Shown: positions 17,471 through 28,300, counted from the stretch's first letter. The stretch: DNA of 64,000 nucleotides from Microcoleus sp. FACHB-672 (GCF_014695725.1 NZ_JACJOU010000004.1:124001-188000); one strand, 5' to 3'. Notes: generated by a model from the letters alone, not told the origin. Program-made: numbers and translations.

Positions 17471-17630
17471 GCTTGATTTTTGAACGATTTACCCGGTGAT
17501 AGAAACCGGCATAAAAGAGTTTTCTGGGGATGCCGGTATCACTCTGCTACTTCAGTTGCCCGGTGCGCCCATGTGATTTTTGTCCTAGAATGCCCATAAA
17601 ATGAGGGGTGAAAACAGGGAAAGCGATTCC

Positions 17631-17654
17631 TTGAATCCCTCAACGGGATTGAAA
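17631..17654 (+). repeat. Orphan CRISPR-repeat-like hairpin 2
   Basis: TTGAATCCCTCAACGGGATTGAAA, same frame of TTGAATCCC-N5-GGGATTGAA as at 17447 but with a different loop (TCAAC). It ends 13 bases before the ATG at 17668, so it sits in the leader of that gene and could affect translation. Confidence 0.45.
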
Positions 17655-17667
17655 AAAGGGAGATCAC

Positions 17668-18510
17668 ATGACCGAAAATCAGCCAAACCCCCCAGAGTCA
17701 GCACAACCTCAACCTCAAACGCCTGCGCCCCAAGCTTCAGGCGCACCGGCAGCAACAGGGTTGCCACCCCAGAAGCCATCGTTAGTCAAAACGCTCAGCA
17801 TTAAAACGCTGCGGGGCACAATCGGGGTGTTAGAAAAGGCGGTGGCAAAACTGGAGGCACCCCCCCCAGCGCAGCCTCAGCCTTCTGTGTTCGATAAACT
17901 GCGCCCCGTACTCCTCAGCCTTTGGAATGGCTGGGTGGTTGTGCTGGATACGATTCGCTCTTTTTTACCGGCATCCCTGAGTCAAAAATTGCCCAACTGG
18001 GGTTTAACCAGCACGATAGCGGGACTTCTGGCGCTGGTCATTTGGACGGGATCTGCCCTATTCTCCGAAAAACCCCCAGAAGTTGCCAAACTTCCCACCG
18101 GAGGCGTCCCCACACCCCCAGAATTGAGCGCACCCTCAGCGCCGGTGCCGGTGGAACCTGCCCCAGAACCCGTACCAGAATTAACGCCGGAACAGCGCTT
18201 AATCGCCTCGATTCAGGAGCAAGTTACGGACGTTACCACTCAATATGCAGACGGGTTAATTCAGTCTGTAGAAGCGAATTTTCAGGGCAGTCTTTTGGTG
18301 GTAAAAGTTAGTGATGATTGGTACACCCTGAAGAATGGACGTCAAGATAAGTTGGCGAAGGAAATGTTACAGCGGGCTAAGGATTTAGATTTTAGCCGGT
18401 TGAAAATTTTGGACTCTCAAAGTGTTGTGGTTGCCCGGAGTCCGGTTATCGGGACTGATATGGTGCTTTTGAAGCGACGGGTTACGAGTCCTGAAGCTTT
18501 GACAAGTTGA
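17668..18510 (+). CDS. Proline-rich single-pass membrane protein, cyanobacterial hypothetical
   Basis: 280 residues, function unknown. Layout: proline/glutamine-rich N-terminus (1-37), an amphipathic stretch (LVKTLSIKTLRGTIGVLEKAV), a second Pro-rich link, a hydrophobic segment near 112-131 (TIAGLLALVIWTGSALF), another Pro/Glu-rich linker (135-175), then a conserved-looking C-terminal domain of about 100 residues (LTPEQRLIASIQEQ to the end) probably on the far side of the membrane. GGGAG lies 6 bases before the ATG. A CRISPR-repeat-like hairpin lies just upstream in the leader. Confidence 0.75.
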   Translation: MTENQPNPPESAQPQPQTPAPQASGAPAATGLPPQKPSLVKTLSIKTLRGTIGVLEKAVAKLEAPPPAQPQPSVFDKLRPVLLSLWNGWVVVLDTIRSFLPASLSQKLPNWGLTSTIAGLLALVIWTGSALFSEKPPEVAKLPTGGVPTPPELSAPSAPVPVEPAPEPVPELTPEQRLIASIQEQVTDVTTQYADGLIQSVEANFQGSLLVVKVSDDWYTLKNGRQDKLAKEMLQRAKDLDFSRLKILDSQSVVVARSPVIGTDMVLLKRRVTSPEALTS

Positions 18511-18516
18511 TTTTTT

Positions 18517-18548
18517 AACCGCAGATGGATGCAGATAAACGCAGATGA
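18517..18548. repeat. Short GCAGAT tandem repeat
   Basis: GCAGAT occurs at 18521, 18531 and 18541 with an exact 10-bp period, preceded by AACC. The related form ACCACAGATACACACAGATGG occurs near 19340. Such AACCGCAGAT strings are dispersed spacers repeats in many cyanobacteria. Confidence 0.5.
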
Positions 18549-18582
18549 TTGCGCGGGTGCCGGCAGATATCAGCAGATCAGG

Positions 18583-19281
18583 TTAGTTTAGGTTAAATAA
18601 GGCTGATTTATACGCTTTAACCTGGAGATCAATGCCGGTGATTGCTGTGCCAACCACGACAGCATAAGCACCTAAATCAAGGGCTTGTTTCGCCATTTCT
18701 GGCGATGCAATTCCGCCTTCACAAATTGCCGGGATTCTCACCTTTTCTACAATTTCAGCAAGCAAGTTAAATGCTGGGGGCGTTTGGTTTTGAGTGATGC
18801 CGGTGTAACCATAAAGTGTCGTTCCTACAATGCCTGCGCCGGCATCTGCTGCGGCGATGGCTGCTTCAATTGCATCCACATCTGCCATCACCGGCACGTT
18901 TAACTCTTTGTTAATCCGGTAAATTAATTCACCCACCACTTCTGGGCGATTTCTTAGGGTGGCGTCAATGGCAATAATATCTGCGCCGGCATCTGCAATT
19001 GCTGCTGCGTGTTCAAATAGGGGCGTAATATAAACGTCATATCCCGGCACTTGTTGCTTCCACAATCCGATGATTGGAATGCCGGCACCTAAACGTTCTC
19101 GCACTGCTTTAACGTGTGCAGGAGTATCAATTCGGATGCCGGCAGCGCCTTGATTGATCGCGGCTTGCGCCATTGCTGCAATGACTTGAGGATCGTGTAA
19201 GGGCGAGTCTGCCGGTGCTTGGCAGGACACAATTAGTCCTCGATTGAGTAATTCTATGGGCTTTACAAAATTAGCAGACAT
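18583..19281 (-). CDS. nanE: N-acylglucosamine-6-phosphate 2-epimerase (NanE)
   Basis: 232 residues from ATG 19281; the frame extends 6 codons upstream to a TTG. A TIM-barrel enzyme that interconverts N-acetylmannosamine-6-phosphate and N-acetylglucosamine-6-phosphate. Supported by GLIVSCQAPADSPLHDP at the start, the GIRIDTPAHVKAVR strand, IGLWKQ, IAIDAT, VMADVD, GTTLYGYT and the phosphate-binding CEGGIASPEMA and VVVGTAIT loops, in the family order. No sialic acid genes adjoin it, so a role in amino-sugar recycling is more likely than sialate use. Confidence 0.93.
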   Translation of the reverse strand: MSANFVKPIELLNRGLIVSCQAPADSPLHDPQVIAAMAQAAINQGAAGIRIDTPAHVKAVRERLGAGIPIIGLWKQQVPGYDVYITPLFEHAAAIADAGADIIAIDATLRNRPEVVGELIYRINKELNVPVMADVDAIEAAIAAADAGAGIVGTTLYGYTGITQNQTPPAFNLLAEIVEKVRIPAICEGGIASPEMAKQALDLGAYAVVVGTAITGIDLQVKAYKSALFNLN

Positions 19282-19455
19282 GGCAACAATTAGCGGCAAA
19301 TATTTTTATATCTTACCGTATTTTCTGTTTTTTTATAAACCACAGATACACACAGATGGTTTTGAAAGATTTTTAGTTTGGCAGTTGATTAAGTTTTCTA
19401 GAAAGTGATTGTTAGGAAATTCAAGATTTCTCTAAATTCCTCTTAAAAAGCTTCG

Positions 19456-19480
19456 TCGGGTGCGTGAGTCACGCACCCGA
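19456..19480 (-). terminator. Palindromic terminator-like hairpin
   Basis: TCGGGTGCGTGA and TCACGCACCCGA flank one central base, a 12-bp stem. Read leftward a GCTTTTTAAG run follows about 5 bases later. It lies 6 bp beyond the stop of the minus-strand gene at 19487. The GGTGCGTGACTCACC-type word recurs as a partial copy near 40573. Confidence 0.6.
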
Positions 19481-19486
19481 ATGATC

Positions 19487-19910
19487 TTACGGCTGAGGTG
19501 CGACTCCTTTTTCTTCGAGGCAGCGCTTAAACTCGACTTCTGCTACCGTTGTTTGATCACTGTTTCCTTTTAGTGCGCCGGCAAGCCGGTCATTTCCCAT
19601 TTTATCCAGGGGTTTATCTGGCTTAGCAACTGTATTTTTATTACTTTTATTCAGGGACTGTTTGCATTCTTCAACCGCATCAATTCGTTGACCCCTTGCT
19701 TGAGAAACCGCAGAGTCTCCCTGAGTCAAATCTTCCTTGGGTTGCAAGGCGGTGTGTGCCCCATCTGCATAGTAAATATTGCTGTCAAAATTAAGATTCG
19801 GCATTGCCCAAGCTGAGAAAGCCGGCAAGCTGAATAACCAGAATAACCCAGCTAACACTGTAGTCACAATTGTGCGACTAAATATTTGAAAACCTCGATT
19901 AGAGTTAATC
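19487..19910 (-). CDS. Small secreted or membrane-anchored hypothetical protein
   Basis: 141 residues from ATG 19910, chosen because AAGGA lies 8 bases upstream; the frame is open 17 codons further. An N-terminal signal sequence (about residues 1-35, IVTTVLAGLFWLFSLPAFSAWA with likely cleavage after AWA) is followed by a polar, lysine-rich domain with two cysteines (EECKQS and KRCLEEK) that could form a disulfide in the periplasm. I do not recognise the family. A short motif ADGAHTALQPKEDLTQ follows the signal. Confidence 0.75.
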
Positions 19911-20045
19911 ATTTTCTCATTCCTTTGTTCAAAAGTTTTTGTATTCTCTGATATGTTATTCAAGCTTTAGCTAAAATCAATGTGCCTTGAGAAAGATTTT
20001 TTTTATAAACATGAGAATAATAAATTGCAAACAAAAATTACCTCC

Positions 20046-20076
20046 AAAAAAACAGAGCCGGCAATGCCGGCTCTGT
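20046..20076 (-). terminator. Rho-independent terminator of ftsH
   Basis: ACAGAGCCGGC (20052-20062) pairs perfectly with GCCGGCTCTGT (20066-20076) across a 3-base loop, and the minus strand continues with a run of T residues (complement of the A-run at 20046-20051). It lies 20 bp past the ftsH stop codon. Confidence 0.9.
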
Positions 20077-20096
20077 ACTCTTAGCAATCAAATAAC

Positions 20097-21980
20097 TTAA
20101 ACGCTAATCGGCACCTTGCCATCAGCAGATTCAGGAGAACGAACTTGATTCAACAAATCTTGCAGAATCTCGCCTTCAATTACCTCGGTTTCTAAGATTT
20201 GAGAGGCAATTGTCTCCAGTAAATCCCGATTGTTTTTCAAGATATTGACAGCGTGCTCGTGGGCACTTTCCACAATTTCCTTGACTTCGTGATCAATGGC
20301 TTTTGCGGTTTCATCGCTCACCATACGGCGGGGGTTCATTGCACCCTCTCCTAGGAAGCTCGTTTGCTGCCCCTTATCATAAGCCAGAGGGCCAAGAACC
20401 TTGCTCATCCCGTAAGCGGTTACCATCCGTTCTGCTAAGTCAGTGGCGCGTTGCAAGTCATTAGAGGCACCTGTGGTGATGCTGCCAAAGACAACTTCTT
20501 CTGCGGAACGTCCACCTAAAAGTGTGGCAATTTGACCGCGCAATTCTGCTTCATCCATTAAGAAGCGATCTTCCGTTGGCAGTTGCAGGGTATAGCCTAA
20601 AGCTGCCATTCCACGCGGCACAATGGAGATTTTCGCAACTTTATTGCCACCTGGCATTAAGGCACCGACTAAGGCGTGACCCACTTCATGATAGGCAACA
20701 ATCTTTTTCTCTTTTTCGTTGAGGACGCGGCTTTTCTTCTCTAAACCGGCAACAACGCGTTCAACGGCTTCAGCAAAATCTGCTTGTGATACGGTTTCGC
20801 GGCGATTACGTGCAGCAAGCAAAGCGGCTTCATTCACCAAATTTGCCAAGTCTGCGCCGGCAAACCCAGGTGTGCGAGTGGCAATGGCCTTGAGATCGAT
20901 ATCTGGCCCTAATTTCACCTTCTGGCCATAGATATTTAAGATGGCCAAGCGACCCGATAAATCTGGACGATCTACCAATACTTGCCGGTCAAACCGGCCT
21001 GGACGTAACAACGCAGGGTCAAGGGTTTCCGGACGGTTCGTTGCAGCCAAAACGATGACCGTTGCATCGCCGGCAGAGAAACCATCCATTTCTGTGAGCA
21101 ACTGGTTTAACGTTTGTTCTCGCTCATCGTTGCCGCCGTACATACCAGAACTGCTACGGGATTTACCAATCGCATCAAGTTCATCGATAAAGACAATGCA
21201 GGGTGCTTTCTTTTTCGCCTGCTCAAATAAATCACGCACACGCGCCGCGCCGGCACCGACAAACAGTTCGACAAATTCAGATCCAGAGATGCTGAAGAAA
21301 GGCACGCCGGCTTCCCCTGCCACCGCTTTCGCTAGCAAAGTTTTACCCGTCCCTGGAGGGCCAACCAACAGCACACCCTTGGGAATTCGTGCCCCAATTT
21401 GGGTAAAGCGTTGGGGAGTTTTTAGGAATTCAACAATTTCAACTAACTCTGTTTTGGCTTCTTCTACGCCGGCCACATCAGCAAAGGTAATTTTTGCAGA
21501 TTCACCTTCGACATAAACTTTCGCCTTGCTTTTATTAATTGAAAGTGCGCCTTGCGGGCCACCATTGCGACCGATGAAAAACTGCCAAATCGCAACAAAA
21601 ATCAGTGGCGGAACCACCCAACCTAAAATATTGCTAAACCAGCCATTTTTGGGCGGCGGCGTGGCGGCAAATTCAACGCCTTTTTCTTCAAGCCGTTTGG
21701 GCAATTCTAAATCCAGTACCGGAGTTGTCGCTAACACCGCCGGCGGTTGGTCGCCTTCCGCTTTCAGCTGGTAGCGGATTTGATTTTGACCGACAGAAAC
21801 TCGCGCAACTTCTCCGTCTTCTACCTGATCGATAAATAAGCTGTAGGGCACCTGTGGAATTTTGGGGCCAAAGAATTGCGGCACAAATATGTTTGCCAGC
21901 AAAAACAACCCCGATACCAGTAATAAAATATTGCCGATCTGTCGAGACCGAGGGGGTTGTGGCTTGTCTTTAATACTCAT
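20097..21980 (-). CDS. ftsH: ATP-dependent zinc metalloprotease FtsH
   Basis: 627 residues. A membrane-anchored hexameric AAA protease; in cyanobacteria FtsH complexes turn over photosystem II and other membrane proteins. Two membrane segments (about 16-35 and 118-137) bracket a lumenal/periplasmic domain. Walker A GPPGTGKT is at 207-214, Walker B FIDELDA at 264-270, the second-region-of-homology arginines near 327-331 (RPGRF), and the zinc site HEVGH at 431-435 (HEAGH in many homologues). It is one of probably several paralogues; which one cannot be fixed from sequence alone. An intrinsic terminator follows. Confidence 0.97.
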   Translation of the reverse strand: MSIKDKPQPPRSRQIGNILLLVSGLFLLANIFVPQFFGPKIPQVPYSLFIDQVEDGEVARVSVGQNQIRYQLKAEGDQPPAVLATTPVLDLELPKRLEEKGVEFAATPPPKNGWFSNILGWVVPPLIFVAIWQFFIGRNGGPQGALSINKSKAKVYVEGESAKITFADVAGVEEAKTELVEIVEFLKTPQRFTQIGARIPKGVLLVGPPGTGKTLLAKAVAGEAGVPFFSISGSEFVELFVGAGAARVRDLFEQAKKKAPCIVFIDELDAIGKSRSSSGMYGGNDEREQTLNQLLTEMDGFSAGDATVIVLAATNRPETLDPALLRPGRFDRQVLVDRPDLSGRLAILNIYGQKVKLGPDIDLKAIATRTPGFAGADLANLVNEAALLAARNRRETVSQADFAEAVERVVAGLEKKSRVLNEKEKKIVAYHEVGHALVGALMPGGNKVAKISIVPRGMAALGYTLQLPTEDRFLMDEAELRGQIATLLGGRSAEEVVFGSITTGASNDLQRATDLAERMVTAYGMSKVLGPLAYDKGQQTSFLGEGAMNPRRMVSDETAKAIDHEVKEIVESAHEHAVNILKNNRDLLETIASQILETEVIEGEILQDLLNQVRSPESADGKVPISV

Positions 21981-22088
21981 GGATGTCAGTGTTCCTTTGA
22001 TTGAAGATTGAGAAATCGTTGGGGTGGGGTGGTTGCCAAAATTTTAAGGGATAGGCAACTTATTTTTAGCTAACTGGCCCATAAAAAT

Positions 22089-22106
22089 GAGCGGCTTTAC
22101 CCGCTC
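22089..22106 (-). terminator. Terminator-like hairpin between the DUF2949 gene and ftsH
   Basis: GAGCGG and CCGCTC form a 6-bp stem with a 6-base loop; leftward it is followed by ATTTTTAT. It would separate the DUF2949 transcript from ftsH. Confidence 0.5.
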
Positions 22107-22139
22107 TTATCGCAGTTAGCAGAACAACCTCTCAAAGCT

Positions 22140-22194
22140 GAATTAAAAATTAAAAAAATGTAACTTACCATTTCTATTGTTTAATTTTTAATTC
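22140..22194. repeat. AT-only inverted repeat
   Basis: GAATTAAAAATTAAA (22140-22154) is a perfect inverted match to 22180-22194. The AATTAAAAATTAAAA word is a common low-complexity spacer repeat in cyanobacteria. Confidence 0.6.
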
Positions 22195-22222
22195 TTAATT
22201 TTAATCCCTCTCCAGTAAGAGA

Positions 22223-22420
22223 TTAAGCAATTTCTAACCAGTCAAAGATTCGCTCTAATTGTTCTATCGTTACCAGTCCATACTGCCAAAGTACGATGGG
22301 CAGAACGTTTGAGCTTTGTTCGCACTCTCGTACAGCCAGCTTGATTGCATTGGCCGGCAGGGTCAATTCTTCTTGCAAGAAGCGGATCAATCGATTTAGC
22401 CGTGCAGACACCATCTCCAT
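22223..22420 (-). CDS. DUF2949 family protein
   Basis: 65 residues from ATG 22420; GTG 22432 and ATG 22414 are also possible. A small all-helical cyanobacterial family of unknown function, recognised by LIRFLQEELTLP followed by LPIVLWQYGLVTIEQLERIFDW. It lies 73 bp past the histidine kinase stop (22506, same strand) and could be co-transcribed with it. Confidence 0.85.
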   Translation of the reverse strand: MEMVSARLNRLIRFLQEELTLPANAIKLAVRECEQSSNVLPIVLWQYGLVTIEQLERIFDWLEIA

Positions 22421-22505
22421 ATTGCCCTTCACCTTAAAGCTAATGTAACAAAAATTTATTAACTTCTACAACATTCTCTCATAATTCAGCAGCAAGTAGA
22501 CGGGA

Positions 22506-24863
22506 TTAAGCCTGAGAAGCCGTCAGAGTAGCAATTTTTTGCAATAAATGAGCCGGCTGTATGGGTTTGACCAAATAATCATCCGCACCGGCAGCGAGGC
22601 AGTATTCTTGGTTATCGGTTCTCGCCTTCTCCTTCAACACCAAAACCTTAATCTGTTGCATCGCCGGTGATTGGCGCAAATGATAGATAATTTCATAGCC
22701 GTCCATACCGGGCAATTCCATATCAATAATCACCGCAGTGGGCTGCAAGACCTCTATTTGCTCGATAGCGGTGGAACCTTCAATCATCCACACCACCTGA
22801 TATCCCGCCGCTGTCAGGGTGTCGCAGATGCTTGTCGCCGTGTCATCATCGTCTTCAACCAAAACGATGCGCCCCTGTAGATTTTCAGAATTGACAGACA
22901 ACCCATCTTGATTAACCGTTGAGCTAGGCACCCTCAAAGGCTGAGCCGGCAACCAGACTGTAAAGGTCGAGCCAACATTAAGGGTAGATTCTACTTCAAC
23001 CCAGCCGCCATGAAGTTCGACCAACTGTTTAGTAAGCGCCAAACCCAAGCCGGTGCCACCATATTTACGCTGGTAAGAGGTATCTAACTGCTGAAATTTC
23101 TGAAAAAGTAGAGGGCGCTGATTCTCAGAAATCCCAATGCCGGTGTCCTCAACCTGAAACAAGGCGGCATTGCTGTCAAGCCAAATTCGCAGCGTCACTC
23201 CTCCCCCTTCAGGCGTAAACTTAACCGCATTGCTCAAAAGATTGTTGAGAATTTGTTTTAAGCGCCGCTCATCTGCAATAAACAGATCCTGACTCGGCTC
23301 GAGTCTTAACTCACTTTTGAGTTCAACTCCATTTTTGGCAGCTTGTTCTTTTAGGGCTTCCAAACTTTGCTCAGCGAGTTGAGAAAGGGACAACTCACTG
23401 ATATTCAAAACCGTCTTGCCGGCCTCTACTTGAGACAAGTCGAGAATATCATTAATCAGATGCAGCAAATGCTCTCCGCTGTCGTGAATCGTTTGCAAAT
23501 AGCTCCGCTGCTTCTGATTTAACTGCCCAAAAGACCAGCGCAACAGCGTCCCCGACATCCCAATCACACAAGTTAGAGGCGTCCGCAACTCATGGCTCAT
23601 CGTTGCCAAAAATTCACTTTTGGCGCGGCTGGCTGCTTGAGCAGCAATTAGCGCATCATACAGGGCTTGAGTACGCTCGCTTACCCGATCTTCTAAGGTT
23701 TGTTTTTGCTGTTGCAACTCAGCATAAAGTTGAGCTTGGTAAATCGCAATCGCTAAATGTTCGGCAATTTGTTTAAGAAAATCTTGTTCATTTTCTTGCC
23801 ACCGGCGCGGTTCAAAGCACTGCTGGGCGATGAGTAAGCCCCACAATTCGCCGCCAACGACAATGGCTGTCACCAACTTCGCTTTTACCTGCGCTTCTCG
23901 TAGGAAATTTAATAAGCACGGAGAAAATACATAAGTTGTTTCAATATCTTCGATTGCCTGAGTGAAGCCCTTACGATATTTATCTCGCAAATGGCGTACC
24001 CCCACAAAACACTGCTCTTTCTCACGCCAGTGCAGTACAGAAGAGATACTATCGGATGCTCTCGCTTCGTAGGTAATCGAACCGCTGCCGTCTGGGATGT
24101 TCTGTTCTATCCGGTGCGAGTCTTTGCTTTGGCTTTTGAGGGGGTGAGCTTCGCCTTCTGTGCTTCTCTGCTTTTGCGGGACACTGTTATAACTATCAAA
24201 TTGATAGATCACCAACCGATCAACTTGCAAAAAACTTCGTACCTTCTCAACAGCCGTTTCTAAAATGACAGGTAACTCCAAGCTTTGGCGGATTTGAGCC
24301 GTGACTTGATTTAAAACCCGTTCCTGTTCAATTTGCTGGCTTAGCGCCTCTTCTACCGGCTGACAGACGGAATAAGCGTATTCCATCTGTGGGGCAGGAA
24401 AGCTGCTGGTGTCTGGGGCGAGAATGTTCAGTAATTGCAGCGTAAACTCACTTTGAATTTTCCCATCATTGGGGCTGAGGATGCCCTCAGCTTGTTCGAT
24501 TAGGCTGAGCACCTGGGGTTGGTTTTGCAGAACCTTCCGCAGATGAGATAAAAAAGCGGCGATAGTTGATTCCTCAAAGCTCACCTCGATTTGATAAAGC
24601 GTCATTTGAGGATTTTCCCAGCCTAGCGCCGAGGTAGCGGCGCTGGGAATTCCCGTCAGCAACGCGCTAAACCTTTGGGACACCACGACTGCAAACCGCC
24701 TCGTCCGCTGGCTTTGAAGAATTTCTACAGAGGCGAGAATATCTTCTGCAATCGTGACAGATGTTTCCCCTTGATTTTGAGCAACGTGTTGTAATAGGGT
24801 AAAACGCAGTTGCTCAAAGGTTGCTAACGGCAAGGTTCGACGGATGAATTGAGAATTAGGCAT
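22506..24863 (-). CDS. Hybrid sensor histidine kinase with a phytochrome-type GAF domain and receiver
   Basis: 785 residues, cytoplasmic. Layout: unassigned N-terminal sensing region (1-175), GAF (about 180-385), coiled coil, HisKA with His424 (TMSHELRTPL), HATPase_c with N, G1 (DTGIG) and G2 (GGTGLGLALT) boxes to about 640, and a C-terminal receiver (about 665-785) with phospho-Asp in IIDMELPGMDG and Lys in LVKPIQ. In the GAF domain Cys316 (FSPCLLNFL) aligns with the bilin-attaching cysteine of cyanobacteriochromes, and Cys285 (EQCF) recalls their DXCF motif, but the usual His after the first cysteine is Leu. Light sensing is possible but unproven. Lone gene, with DUF2949 downstream. Confidence 0.9.
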   Translation of the reverse strand: MPNSQFIRRTLPLATFEQLRFTLLQHVAQNQGETSVTIAEDILASVEILQSQRTRRFAVVVSQRFSALLTGIPSAATSALGWENPQMTLYQIEVSFEESTIAAFLSHLRKVLQNQPQVLSLIEQAEGILSPNDGKIQSEFTLQLLNILAPDTSSFPAPQMEYAYSVCQPVEEALSQQIEQERVLNQVTAQIRQSLELPVILETAVEKVRSFLQVDRLVIYQFDSYNSVPQKQRSTEGEAHPLKSQSKDSHRIEQNIPDGSGSITYEARASDSISSVLHWREKEQCFVGVRHLRDKYRKGFTQAIEDIETTYVFSPCLLNFLREAQVKAKLVTAIVVGGELWGLLIAQQCFEPRRWQENEQDFLKQIAEHLAIAIYQAQLYAELQQQKQTLEDRVSERTQALYDALIAAQAASRAKSEFLATMSHELRTPLTCVIGMSGTLLRWSFGQLNQKQRSYLQTIHDSGEHLLHLINDILDLSQVEAGKTVLNISELSLSQLAEQSLEALKEQAAKNGVELKSELRLEPSQDLFIADERRLKQILNNLLSNAVKFTPEGGGVTLRIWLDSNAALFQVEDTGIGISENQRPLLFQKFQQLDTSYQRKYGGTGLGLALTKQLVELHGGWVEVESTLNVGSTFTVWLPAQPLRVPSSTVNQDGLSVNSENLQGRIVLVEDDDDTATSICDTLTAAGYQVVWMIEGSTAIEQIEVLQPTAVIIDMELPGMDGYEIIYHLRQSPAMQQIKVLVLKEKARTDNQEYCLAAGADDYLVKPIQPAHLLQKIATLTASQA

Positions 24864-25357
24864 TGTAGCGGTTAGTTTGCAGAAAGCGTGACAGTTGATC
24901 TAAAGCCTTTCACCTGAGACTCAATCAGCATCTCGTAATCGACACTCGGAGTTTCCAGTGGTGGGTGCCCCATGATGATTAGCAGCAACATAGCCTAGAA
25001 CTGGCCACGCCTTTTGGGTATCCTTGCCTAGGTTTCTTAGCGTCTAGTCAATCGCTTACTTTGTTATAGTAGTCTGCGATCTCATTTTTTCTAAGTAGGC
25101 TGAATTAAAATTATTATTTTGTTTCTTCAACTAAACCGGAAGCGGGCAGATATTGTTGATTACGATTGCGGCTGTGCAGCACGTTGGAAGAAAAAGCAGT
25201 ATCCCAATTTTGCCGCAGGGGCGAGGTATTTCGGGTGATCAATCTTTGAAGTTGAGCCATTAGCGAGCGGCCTGAATCCGTTGCCCCTCATTTCTCTCCA
25301 CCACCGACTCAAGCATCTTTTGCCTTTTTCTTCGTGTTGCCACAGGAGCTTAGCATC
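24864..25357. other. Divergent spacer between the histidine kinase and cobN
   Basis: No gene supported. Searched by eye for a cobalamin riboswitch B12-box before cobN; none was recognised. An AT-rich stretch at about 25060-25125 may hold the cobN promoter. The antisense reading frame that continues cobN upstream is not preferred. Confidence 0.3.
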
Positions 25358-28300
25358 ATGCACCGTCTCGCCACATCTCCCGGAGGATGGAATTCTCAAT
25401 CCGAAGGGATTTCCTTTATTTCTCAAACACCGGCACCGATTGTTTTTCTCACTGCGGCTGATACGGATATTCAAACGCTTGCGGTTGCTGTTTCTAAACT
25501 TCCTAAGGGTTTCCCTGCCTTACGTGTGGCGAATCTCCTACAACTGCAACAACAAATAAGTATAGATGTTTATGCTGAAGAAATTTTAGAATCGGCACAA
25601 ATTATTATCGTTCGATTGCTGGGGGGACGTGCCTACTGGTCTTATGGAATGGAAGTATTAATAGACACAATTGCACGCAACAAAAGTCATTTAATTGTAC
25701 TTCCTGGCGACGACCGGCCCGATCCAGATTTAATCAGTCACTCCACAATTTCTCTGAAGGCGGTTAATCAGTTGTGGCGCTACTTCTGTGAAGGTGGCGT
25801 TGATAATTTCGTGAATGCCCTTCAGTTTGTCGCAGATGTTTGTCTGGGAAGTGCTTACAATCCACCGACACCCGTGGAAGTGCCTCGGGTTGGGCTTTAT
25901 GCGTGGCAGCAGGAGATAGGAAGAGACGTTGGATCTGCACTCTCCTCTTCAGGAATGAAGAAGGCGGGGCTGCTTTTTTACCGCGCTCATTATTTGGCGG
26001 GAAATACTGCGCCGGTAGATGCGCTTTGTCAAGCTTTAATTGAGCGAGGATTAAAGCCGGTGCCGGTGTTTGTTTCTTCCCCGCGTGATCCGGATGTGCA
26101 AGCCGAGGTTTTAGAGTATTTCCAACCAAAAGACGCTGAGGAAATTCAAGTTTTACTTAACACGACAAGTTTTGCAATTAGTCAAATTCCAGACTTTGGT
26201 AAATCTGCCGGCACACTCACCCCCTCTCCCTCTCCCCTTCTCTCCCTAAACGTGCCGGTGTTGCAGGTAATTTTCAGTAGTGGCGGGGTGGAAGCGTGGG
26301 AAGCAGGATTTCAAGGACTTTCGCCGCGAGATATGGCGATGAATGTGGCGCTGCCGGAGGTGGATGGGCGAATTATTAGCCGGGTGGTTTCCTTTAAAGC
26401 CTTGCAACACCGGCATCCCCAACTAGAAACCGACGTAGTGGTTTATCAGCCGGTGAGCGATCGCATTAAATTTGTTGCAGATTTAGCCGCCGGCTGGGTG
26501 CAGTTGCGGCAAACGATGCCGGCGCAGCGGCGCATTGCACTAATTTTGGCAAACTACCCGACGCGAGATGGACGGATTGCTAATGGCGTTGGGTTGGATA
26601 CGCCGGCAAGCTGTATAGAAATTCTCAAAGCGTTGCAACAGGCTGGGTATCAAGTAGAAAATATACCAGCAACTGGGGATGAGTTAATTCAACGCCTAAC
26701 TGCTGGGATAACAAATGACTCAGAAGCGCGGGAATTACGCTCAATCAACCAACAATTATCGATAGAAGAATATCAAGAATATTTTGCCACTTTACCAGAG
26801 CCGGTGCAGCAGGAAATCACCAGCCGTTGGGGAAGTATTGAAGAAAAAATTATCCGCTCCTTTCCCATTGCCGGTATCCAATTTGGAAATATCTTCGTAG
26901 GAATTCAACCGGCACGCGGTTATGATCTCGATCCCAGTTTAAATTATCATGCCCCAGATTTAGATCCCACCCACGATTATCTAGCCTTTTATTATTGGCT
27001 GCGAAAACATTTTAATGCCCAGGCAGTCGTTCATGTGGGAAAACATGGAAATTTAGAATGGTTGCCCGGTAAAAGCATTGCACTGTCTGAACGTTGTTAC
27101 CCAGAAATCGCTCTTGGTGCACTCCCACACTTATACCCCTTTATTGTCAACGACCCTGGAGAAGGTTCGCAAGCAAAAAGACGAGCGCAAGCAGTCATTA
27201 TCGATCATTTAACACCACCCATGACGCGTGCCGAGCTTTACGGGCCTTTGCAAAAGCTAGAAAATTTAATCGATGAATATTACGAGGCCGAAAGTTTAGA
27301 TCCCTCCCGATTGCCTATTTTGCAAGAACGCATTAGTCAGCTAATTGTCCGAGAAAATCTGCAGAACGATTTAGGACTAGAAAAAGATGATGTCGAAAAT
27401 TTAAACACTCAAATTCAAACTCGAATCGATGGTTATTTGTGCGAAATTAAAGAAGCACAAATTCGAGATGGACTGCATATTTTTGGGCAGCCTCCCCAAG
27501 GCCGGCAATTACGAGATTTAATCGTCGCAATTGCCCGTCATCCGGGTGCCGGTCGCTTGGGATTAACCCGTGCGTTAGCTCAAGATTTAGCCTGGAATTT
27601 TGACCCACTCACCGCAGATCCAACCCAAACGATTAATTCCAACCGGCCTTTAAACGAGATCCGGCCAGATGCCGGTTACACGAAATTACTCAATGCCGGT
27701 GATCTCGTAGAAAAACTAGAACATCAAGCAGCAAAATTAGTTGAACAAATTATTAGTCAGAAACCCCAAATAATTTTAGAATCTCCGAATGTTAGCATAA
27801 AAGATTTCCAATCCTGCACTCAAAAAGAACTCGATTGGATACGTGATTATTTGCTGCCGGCGCTCCAACAAACAACCCAAGAAATTACCCAATTATTAAC
27901 AGGATTAAATGGGCACTATGTCCCTAGTGGCCCATCCGGCGCACCCACACGCGGGCGTCCCGAAGTCTTGCCTACAGGTCGCAATTTTTACTCTGTAGAT
28001 ATCCGCGCCATCCCCACAGAAACAGCCTGGGATGTGGGGCGCAAAGCCGCTGAAGCACTGATTGAACGCTACACGCAGGAAAATGGCGAATACCCCAAAA
28101 CGCTGGGTTTGTCGGTGTGGGGAACTTCCACAATGCGAACCGGCGGCGATGATATTGCAGAGGCGTTGGCTTTGTTGGGTGTGCGTCCAGTTTGGGATGG
28201 CCCATCGCGGCGAGTCGTGGATTTTGAAATTCTGCCGGTGTCAATATTAGGCCGGCCTCGTGTGGATGTCACGTTGCGAATTTCTGGTTTTTTCCGCGAT

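Noticed and set aside
17447-17654. CRISPR array
   Set aside because: Only two half-repeat units, 184 bp apart, with different loops and no spacers or cas genes.
24864-25357. Cobalamin riboswitch before cobN
   Set aside because: No B12-box or associated stems could be recognised by eye.
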